From: Gammaproteobacteria bacterium
GTDB taxonomy: Bacteria > Pseudomonadota > Gammaproteobacteria > Burkholderiales > Sulfuricellaceae
Assembly: GCA_018824405.1 (NCBI GenBank)
Contig: JAHJGO010000026.1
Coordinates: forward strand, 62,001-126,000
Direction of reading: 5' to 3'
DNA length: 64,000 bases
This document shows positions 58,037-64,000 of the stretch, one piece after another (the stretch's first letter is position 1; every line of letters starts with the position of its first letter). Under the pieces are notes generated by a model. That model made no database searches and had not been told where the DNA came from. It saw only the letters and a program-made list of their open reading frames with translations. The position numbers and the translations under genes were made by a program.

Positions 58037-60403
58037 TTAATTTTTGGGCTTCCATTTTTTCAGAAGCAGTGAATTACTGACCACCGATACCGAGCTCATT
58101 GCCATTGCCGCTCCTGCAATCACCGGACTCAGCATGCCGAATGCCGCCAGCGGGATGCCCAATATGTTGTAAATGAAGGCAAAAAACAGATTCTGGCGGA
58201 TTTTCCCCAGGGTGGCGCGCGACAGGCTGATGGCATCTGCCACGCTGTTCAGGTCATTGCGCATCAGGGTGATGTCTGCCGCCTCAATCGCTACGTCGGA
58301 GCCTGCGCCAATGGCGAAGCTGATGTCTGCCGCAGCGAGGGCGGGCGCGTCATTGATGCCGTCTCCCACCATGCCGACCACAGTCCCTTGTGCCTTGATT
58401 TTCTGGATTTCTTCCGCCTTGTGCTGCGGCAGCACCTCGGCGCGGAAGTGCGCTATCCCGGCCTCGCGGGCAATGGCCTGCGCCGTGGCGAGATTGTCGC
58501 CCGTGAGCATGATGACTTCGATACCAATTGCCTGCAGTCGTGCGATGGCCTGGACCGAACTGACGCGGAGCGGGTCAGCGATGGCAATGTATCCCAGAAC
58601 GGCAGACGTGTTCGCCACAATGACGACCGTTTGGCCCTTGCCCTGCATTGTGGTCAGTATTTCCGCATCCGGAGTCAGGCCGTTTTCAGCGATGAAAAGA
58701 GGGGAGCCCAGATAATGGGTTGCATCGTCAATTTCAGCGCTCACACCTTTGCCGGAAATAAACTGGAAATGTGATATGGCGGGGAGTTCCAGTGCTTCTG
58801 TCTTTGCCTGAACCAGTATGGCCATAGCCAGAGGGTGTTGCGAACCCTGTTCCAGCGCAGCGGCAAGGCTTAGTAAATCCTTTGGCGAGAGGGGCGCAAT
58901 TGGCAGGATGTCGCTGATCGTAGGTTTGCCTTCTGTCAGCGTGCCGGTCTTGTCGACCACCAGAGTGCGGATTTTTTCCGCCCGTTCGAGTGCGGCGGCA
59001 TTTTTCACCAGGATGCCAATCCTGGCACCGATGCCTGTGCCAACCATGATGGCTGTGGGCGTGGCGAGGCCAAGGGCGCATGGGCAGGCAATCACCAGTA
59101 CGGCGACCGCGTTGACCAGCGCGATGGTGAAACTGCCGCCCAGCCACAGCCATAGCGCAAAAGTTACCAGGCTGATGGTGACAACCGCAGGCACAAAAAC
59201 ACCCGATATGGTGTCCGCCAGACGCTGGATTGGCGCCTTGGACCCTTGCGCCTGCTCCACCATGTGAATGATGCCGGCAAGCAGTGTGTGGGCGCCGACG
59301 CCAGTCGCGCGGCAGCGCAGCATGCCTTCCTGGTTCTGCGTGGCGGCATATACTTTGGCCCCCGGTGTTTTGCCGACTGGCATACTTTCGCCGGTGAGCA
59401 TGGCTTCGACCACGCTGGAGTGGCCGTCGATGACTTCGCCATCCACCGGGATGTTTTCACCAGCGCGTACCTGGAAGATGTCGCCTGCCTGAACGAGTTC
59501 GATTTCCTCTTCCACCATGACACCATCGCGCTCTACCCATGCTGTGCGAGGTTGAAGCTTGATCAGTTCTTCTATGGCGGAGGAAGTTCTGGCCTTGGCG
59601 CGGGCTTCCAGCAATTTTCCCAGCAATACCAGGGTGATCACCGCCGCTCCGGCTTCGAAATAAACGTGCTGCGGCAGATCCCATACGGTAACGATGGCGC
59701 TGAACAGCCAGGCCATGCTGGTGCCAAGCGCCACCAGCACGTCCATGTTTGCGCCACCGCCACGCAATGCATGCCAAGCGCCGACATAAAAGCGTTTTCC
59801 GGCCCAGAACTGCACGGGGGTAGCGAGCGCAAATTGCAGCCAGCGCGGCAATATATCAGCGTGCTCATTGATCAGCATGAAGGGCATCTGGGCCAGCAGC
59901 GGCAGGGTCAGTGCAGCGGCAATCAAGAACATGCGGCGTTCGGCCTTGAATTGCGCTTCCTTGCGTGCTTTTTCCGCAGCGCGGCTGGTTCCGACGATTT
60001 CGTAAGCGTCATATCCGGCCTTGCGTATGGCGTCAGCCAGCGTGGAGATTGTTGCCAGGGCTGACTGGTAACGGATATGGGCCTTCTCCGTGGAGAAATT
60101 GACCGTGGCTTCCACGCCATCGAGCTTGTTCAGTACTTTCTCGATGCGTGCAGCGCATGCGGCACAGGTCATGCCAGTGAGCTGCAATTCGGTGGTTTTG
60201 AGAGGGACGGAGAAGCCGGATTTTGCGATTGCGGCAACAAAATCTGCCGGGGTGTTCAGCTTTTCGTCATACTCAATGCGTGCTTTTTCAGCTGCAAGGT
60301 TGACCACCGCTGTTACGCCGGGGAGCTTGTTGAGGTTCTTCTCCAGTCGGGTGGAACAGGCGGCGCAAGTCATGCCCGCAATAGGCAATTCGATGTGTTT
60401 CAT
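58037..60403 (-). CDS. copA: Copper-exporting P-type ATPase
   Basis: P1B-type ATPase of 788 residues pumping Cu(I) out of the cytoplasm. Two N-terminal metal-binding domains (GMTCAACSTRLEK about 10, GMTCAACAARIEK about 77), eight TM helices, the CPC ion site (VIACPCALGLATP), phosphorylation site DKTGTLTEGKP, the HP motif (QHPLAMA) and GDGINDAPAL hinge. The 18 bases before its ATG show no ribosome-binding site. A 26-codon frame with a perfect one ends there, so translational coupling is likely. CopZ-like chaperone is encoded downstream. Confidence 0.95.
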   Translation of the reverse strand: MKHIELPIAGMTCAACSTRLEKNLNKLPGVTAVVNLAAEKARIEYDEKLNTPADFVAAIAKSGFSVPLKTTELQLTGMTCAACAARIEKVLNKLDGVEATVNFSTEKAHIRYQSALATISTLADAIRKAGYDAYEIVGTSRAAEKARKEAQFKAERRMFLIAAALTLPLLAQMPFMLINEHADILPRWLQFALATPVQFWAGKRFYVGAWHALRGGGANMDVLVALGTSMAWLFSAIVTVWDLPQHVYFEAGAAVITLVLLGKLLEARAKARTSSAIEELIKLQPRTAWVERDGVMVEEEIELVQAGDIFQVRAGENIPVDGEVIDGHSSVVEAMLTGESMPVGKTPGAKVYAATQNQEGMLRCRATGVGAHTLLAGIIHMVEQAQGSKAPIQRLADTISGVFVPAVVTISLVTFALWLWLGGSFTIALVNAVAVLVIACPCALGLATPTAIMVGTGIGARIGILVKNAAALERAEKIRTLVVDKTGTLTEGKPTISDILPIAPLSPKDLLSLAAALEQGSQHPLAMAILVQAKTEALELPAISHFQFISGKGVSAEIDDATHYLGSPLFIAENGLTPDAEILTTMQGKGQTVVIVANTSAVLGYIAIADPLRVSSVQAIARLQAIGIEVIMLTGDNLATAQAIAREAGIAHFRAEVLPQHKAEEIQKIKAQGTVVGMVGDGINDAPALAAADISFAIGAGSDVAIEAADITLMRNDLNSVADAISLSRATLGKIRQNLFFAFIYNILGIPLAAFGMLSPVIAGAAMAMSSVSVVSNSLLLKKWKPKN

Positions 60404-60421
60404 GTCACGTATCAGGAAAAG

Positions 60422-60502
60422 CTAACTGGCCCGGGCGCTTGGACCCGTTAACATTTCAGCATCGAACACCAGGTGTTTGATGCAAAGCCGGGAAGTCGTC
60501 AT
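60422..60502 (-). CDS. Candidate 26-residue leader peptide upstream of copA
   Basis: Short frame ATG 60502 to TAG 60422. It has a perfect AGGAGG (60515-60510) seven bases before the ATG, the best ribosome-binding site in this neighbourhood, while copA 18 bases after its stop has none. The peptide starts MTTSRLCIKH and ends MLTGPSARAS, with one Cys and one His three residues apart. It is in frame with copA, separated by the TAG. Too short to judge by homology; expression and coupling are inferred. Confidence 0.55.
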   Translation of the reverse strand: MTTSRLCIKHLVFDAEMLTGPSARAS

Positions 60503-60542
60503 GATAGAACCTCCTAAATTAAGGCTGAAAATGTTGCCTGTT

Positions 60543-62048
60543 CTACTCCAGGCGCATCTGAGGAAACAGGATAACGTCTCGAATGCTCGGGCTGTCGGTC
60601 AACAGCATGATCAGGCGGTCGATGCCGATGCCTTCTCCAGCTGTAGGCGGCAGTCCATATTCCAGGGCGCGGATGTAGTCTGCATCGTAGTGCATGGCTT
60701 CTGCATCACCTGCTTCCTTTTGACGCACCTGTTCCATGAAACGTTCCGCCTGGTCTTCGGCGTCATTGAGCTCGGAAAAACCGTTGGCCAGTTCGCGACC
60801 TACGATAAATAGTTCGAAGCGGTCGGTAATGCCCGGATTCTGGTCATTGCGGCGTGCCAGAGGAGAAGTCTCGGCTGGGTAGTCGATGATGAAAGTGGGC
60901 TGGATCAGCAGGTGCTCGGTTGTTTCTTCGAACAGGGAAAGCTGCAGGCCGCCCACGCCATCGGTAGGGTGATGGGCTGCCTTCATTTCCTTAAGTGTGG
61001 AAAGCAGGAAGCTGCGGTCGTGCAACTGCTCATCGCTGTATTTTCCGGCGTGATATTTCTGTATGGCCTGGATTACGGTGAGACGGTCGAAAGGTTGTGC
61101 CAGGTTGATGGTGTGCCCCTGATACTGGACTACGGCATGACCCAGTACCGATTTCGCTACATCGCGCAGCATGTCTTCGGTGAGGTCCATGAGGTATTTG
61201 TAATCACGATAGGCTTCGTAAAACTCGATCATGGTGAATTCGGGATTGTGGCGCGTTGAAAGCCCCTCGTTCCTGAAGTTGCGGTTGATTTCGAAAACCT
61301 TCTCGAAGCCGCCAACGACCAGGCGCTTGAGATACAGCTCGGGTGCAATGCGCAGGAACAATTCCATGTCCAGGGCGTTGTGGTGGGTAGTAAAGGGGCG
61401 TGCCGAAGCGCCGCCGGGAATGGGATGCATCATCGGTGTTTCCACTTCCAGGTAGCCGCGTTCGACCAGGAAGGTGCGGATGCCCTGAATCACCTTGGAA
61501 CGCACCATGAAGGTCTTGCGCGTTTCTTCGTTGGTGATCAGGTCGAGGTAGCGCTGGCGGTATTTCTGCTCCTGGTCGGTCAGGCCGTGGAATTTTTCTG
61601 GTAGCGGGCGCAGGGACTTGGTGAGCAGGCGCAATTCGCTGGCGCGCAGGGAAAGTTCGCCCTTGTTGGTCTTGAACAGGGTGCCCTTGGCGGCGATGAT
61701 GTCGCCCATGTCCCAGCGCTTGAAAGCTTCATGCACCTCTGCGCCGACACCTTCGTCGTTGATGTAGAACTGGATGCGACCACCCATGTCCTGCACGGCA
61801 GCAAAGCTGGCCTTGCCCATTACGCGCTTGAGCATCATGCGCCCGGCAATGGAAACTTCTATGTTCTGGGTATCGAGGTCTTCCTTCAGCACGTCGCCAT
61901 AAAGAAACTGAAGATCCGCTGCCATGTGGGTGCGATCAAAGTCATTAGGGAAGGCGATGCCGTCCTTGCGCAATTCGGCCAGCTTGGCGCGTCGTTCGGC
62001 AATGATCTGGTTCTCGTCCTGGAGAGGAGTGGGTTGTTCGTTGGTCAT
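60543..62048 (-). CDS. lysS: Lysyl-tRNA synthetase, class II
   Basis: The 501 residues show an N-terminal OB-fold anticodon domain ([19 protein letters not shown]) and the class II core: [20 protein letters not shown] (motif 2), and [13 protein letters not shown] (motif 3). Downstream on the same strand of prfB, the common order, but with a CZB gene inserted between. The copA leader starts 41 bases after its stop. Confidence 0.96.
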   Translation of the reverse strand: MTNEQPTPLQDENQIIAERRAKLAELRKDGIAFPNDFDRTHMAADLQFLYGDVLKEDLDTQNIEVSIAGRMMLKRVMGKASFAAVQDMGGRIQFYINDEGVGAEVHEAFKRWDMGDIIAAKGTLFKTNKGELSLRASELRLLTKSLRPLPEKFHGLTDQEQKYRQRYLDLITNEETRKTFMVRSKVIQGIRTFLVERGYLEVETPMMHPIPGGASARPFTTHHNALDMELFLRIAPELYLKRLVVGGFEKVFEINRNFRNEGLSTRHNPEFTMIEFYEAYRDYKYLMDLTEDMLRDVAKSVLGHAVVQYQGHTINLAQPFDRLTVIQAIQKYHAGKYSDEQLHDRSFLLSTLKEMKAAHHPTDGVGGLQLSLFEETTEHLLIQPTFIIDYPAETSPLARRNDQNPGITDRFELFIVGRELANGFSELNDAEDQAERFMEQVRQKEAGDAEAMHYDADYIRALEYGLPPTAGEGIGIDRLIMLLTDSPSIRDVILFPQMRLE

Positions 62049-62127
62049 GATGTCAATCTTGGGTTAGTTAAGTGCTAAATGGCGAGGTGTTGCCTGGCTG
62101 GCGCTGAACTGAGCAAAGTGGGCTAGA

Positions 62128-62481
62128 CTAGACCTTGAGCCTTAGCATGCGCTGCATTAATGCAGCACTGGCACGGCCGAACGCTCCATTAGAGGTAAGG
62201 TCTTGTTGTGCGCTCTGGGAATCGCCCTTCGTTTTTTTTTCGACAACCGCGGCAGCCACCCGATGAAATTCGGCGTGAAGGCTGAATATCTCATCGTGGA
62301 CTTCCTTCGGCAGCAACATTCTTTCCCCTTCCTTTTGGAGCCATTGGCCAAACTGGCAAAGGTTTTCGTTTCCTACCGTGCTGGCGTCAAGTTCGATCCT
62401 GCCATTGATGAAGTCACGGAAACGTGCTTTCCATGCAGCATGATCAGCAATTGCTTGCTCAATCTCGTGTTTGAGTGCCAT
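62128..62481 (-). CDS. Free-standing CZB (chemoreceptor zinc-binding) domain protein
   Basis: A 117-residue protein consisting almost entirely of a CZB domain, with the predicted zinc ligands His14 (HAAWKARF), Cys42 (CQFGQWL), His69 and His73 (LHAEFHR). CZB domains usually sit at the end of chemoreceptors or diguanylate cyclases and sense zinc or hypochlorite. Here it has no partner domain. AGGAGG five bases before the ATG makes it a well-translated gene. Located between prfB and lysS. Confidence 0.85.
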   Translation of the reverse strand: MALKHEIEQAIADHAAWKARFRDFINGRIELDASTVGNENLCQFGQWLQKEGERMLLPKEVHDEIFSLHAEFHRVAAAVVEKKTKGDSQSAQQDLTSNGAFGRASAALMQRMLRLKV

Positions 62482-62559
62482 TTTTTCCTCCTGCAGACAG
62501 GTTTGAAACCTAATGCAAAACTCCCGGCTAGTCGAGCATTATCTGCTCAATGAGCCGTG

Positions 62560-63664
62560 TTACACGCCTTGTTTCAAACTGGCGCTGATAAAATCGTCAA
62601 GATCACCATCCAGTACCCCCTGGGTGTTGCCAACTTCGTGGTTGGTGCGAAGGTCCTTGATGCGAGACTGGTCGAGCACATAGGAACGGATCTGGTGACC
62701 CCAGCCGATATCGGTCTTGGAATCTTCCATGTTCTGCTTTTCCTCATTGCGTTTGCGCAGTTCCAGTTCATACAGGCGCGCTTTCAGCATTGCCATGGCT
62801 TCAGCCCGGTTGCGGTGCTGCGAACGGTCATTCTGGCACTGCACCACGATGTTGGTAGGCAAATGGGTGATGCGGACCGCCGAGTCGGTCTTGTTGATGT
62901 GCTGTCCGCCAGCGCCGGAAGCACGGTAGGTGTCCACCCGGAGGTCGGCCGGATTGATTTCCACTTCGATTGACTCATCCACCTCGGGATAGACGAATAC
63001 GCTGGAAAAAGAAGTATGGCGGCGGTTGCCTGAATCAAAGGGGGATTTGCGCACCAAACGGTGCACTCCCGACTCCGAACGCAGATAGCCAAAGGCATAC
63101 TCGCCACTGATCTTGAGCGAGACGCTTTTGATGCCGGCGACTTCGCCTTCGGATTCTTCCAATACTTCGATCTTGAAGCCTTTGCGCTCGCAGTAGCGCA
63201 CGTACATGCGCAACAGCATGGAGGCCCAGTCCTGCGCCTCGGTGCCGCCGGAGCCGGCCTGAATGTCGAGGAAGCAGTTATTGGGGTCCATCGGGTGGGA
63301 GAACATGCGGCGGAACTCCATCTCCCCGACGATTTTTTCCAGCTCGTCCGCGTCATTGCCGATACTGGTCAGAGAGTCATCGTCATTTTCCTCCCGAGCC
63401 ATATCGAAGAGTTCGCTCGAATCATGCAAGGACTGATCCAGTCGGGTCAGGGTTTCAATAACGTTTTCCAGTCCGCGCCGCTCCTTGCCCAGTTCCTGAG
63501 CACGTTTGGCGTCATTCCAGACGGCCGGGTCTTCCAGTAGCTGGACAACTTCGGTCAGACGTTCTTTCTTGACCTCGTAGTCAAAGATACCCCCGAAGGT
63601 CCTGGCTGCGCTTCATCAGGTCGGCCAGATGGTTTTCGATGGCATTAAGCTGTTCTGCTTCCAT
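62560..63664 (-). CDS. prfB: Peptide chain release factor 2 with programmed +1 frameshift
   Basis: Terminates at UGA and UAA. The gene begins at ATG 63664, runs 27 codons to an in-frame TGA (63583-63581), then must shift +1 to continue to 62560, giving about 367 residues (E. coli 365). Signatures: the SPF recognition motif ([11 protein letters not shown]) and the catalytic GGQ ([16 protein letters not shown]). The start of the downstream frame alone (ATG 63429) would omit the first domain. No other copy is seen. Confidence 0.95.
63580..63595 (-). promoter_or_regulatory. Programmed frameshift site of prfB
   Basis: Minus strand CGGGGGTATCTTTGAC: an anti-SD-like GGGGG, TAT, then the slippery CTT-TGA-C. 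It matches the classical RF2 autoregulatory site, except that the A of AGGGGG is C here. Low RF2 levels favour the shift. Confidence 0.9.
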
Positions 63665-63767
63665 TTGTGTATCTTTTCATGAATTCCAAAGCGCGAAATT
63701 ATACCAGAAGGTGCAGGCGCTATTATGGCGGCGGCACGCGTAATAAATAGGCATAATTAACCTAATC

Positions 63768-64000
63768 ATGATTATTCCCGCTACTGATTCCCCTGCTTGT
63801 GCCAAGATCTATGGTGAGCCACTTGTTGAGCTGCCGCAGGATCTATACATTCCGCCCGATGCGCTGGAGGTTTTTCTTGATGCTTTCGAGGGGCCGCTGG
63901 ACCTTCTTCTGTACCTGATCCGGCGCCAGAATCTCGATGTGCTCAATATCCCGATGTTGGAAGTGACCAGGCAATACATGCAGTATGTAGAGTTGATGCG
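63768..64000 (+). CDS. scpA: Segregation and condensation protein A (3' end outside window)
   Basis: Kleisin subunit of the SMC-ScpAB condensin. Seventy-seven codons are visible before the window ends. After a ~35-residue lead, [20 protein letters not shown] and [15 protein letters not shown] match the ScpA N-terminal domain that binds the SMC neck. Divergent from prfB, 103 bases apart. Confidence 0.88.
   Translation, partial: MIIPATDSPACAKIYGEPLVELPQDLYIPPDALEVFLDAFEGPLDLLLYLIRRQNLDVLNIPMLEVTRQYMQYVELM

Noticed and set aside
60404-60540. CueR-type operator before copA
   Set aside because: No ACCTTCC/GGAAGGT-type dyad with a 19-base promoter spacer is present; only a loose AGGC...GCCT repeat is seen.

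Overview
The window looks like an ordinary chromosomal stretch of a betaproteobacterium, probably one of the chemolithotrophic Nitrosomonadales/Sulfuricellaceae/Gallionellaceae type. That placement is inferred from familiar gene orders (aceE-aceF-lpdA with a lipoyl-bearing E3, ndk-rlmN-pilF-rodZ-ispG-hisS-yfgM-bamB-der, hfq-hflX-hflK-hflC-DUF2065-hisZ-purA, yhdP-nitrilase-tldD, prfB-lysS) and from the protein sequences; no 16S gene is present. Coding density is very high, overlapping start/stop codons are common, and I see no insertion sequence, prophage, CRISPR array or integron.

Layout. 1-7100: pyruvate dehydrogenase genes (aceE cut by the window edge, aceF, lpdA) with a chemoreceptor gene between E2 and E3. 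7140-9961: a ClC chloride channel facing away from a CBS-domain protein and an HPP-family membrane protein. 10004-12601: prfC and a SPOR-domain protein on the minus strand. 12751-21481: a tightly overlapped run from ndk to der covering rRNA/tRNA methylation, pilus assembly, cell shape, isoprenoid synthesis, histidyl-tRNA synthesis and outer-membrane assembly. 21612-24723: an unrecognised 389-residue protein and a GAF-GGDEF-EAL protein. 24851-31018: hfq to purA, closed by a strong terminator shared with a minus-strand tRNA-Leu(CAG). 31179-34261: rnr and rlmB. 34296-37574: a small cobalamin-related group (GyrI-like protein, CobD/CbiB-like, CobC-like phosphatase, BtuF-like binding protein) ending in the decayed remnant of a PduO-type cobalamin adenosyltransferase. 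37650-38720: a carbonic-anhydrase-like protein resembling the carboxysomal CsoSCA type, with no carboxysome genes around it. 38824-40785: nadE-glnB. 40844-44189: bamD facing away from rluD-pgeF-ZIP transporter. 44130-47057: glnE and a small membrane protein. 47171-49138: acs. 49207-55779: yhdP, nitrilase, tldD and a small secreted protein. 56064-60502: a lysine-rich DUF2934 protein, an unknown protein, a CopZ-like chaperone, a MOSC protein and the copper ATPase copA, which is preceded by a previously unlisted 26-codon open frame with a perfect ribosome-binding site. 60543-63664: lysS, a free-standing CZB zinc-binding domain protein and prfB with its programmed +1 frameshift. 63768-64000: the start of scpA.

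Most of the window is housekeeping. The parts most worth a second look are the copA leader frame, the interlocked tRNA-Leu/rnr promoter-start arrangement, the CsoSCA-like protein, the cobalamin adenosyltransferase relic, the chemoreceptor inside the pyruvate dehydrogenase locus, and several unrecognised conserved-looking proteins.
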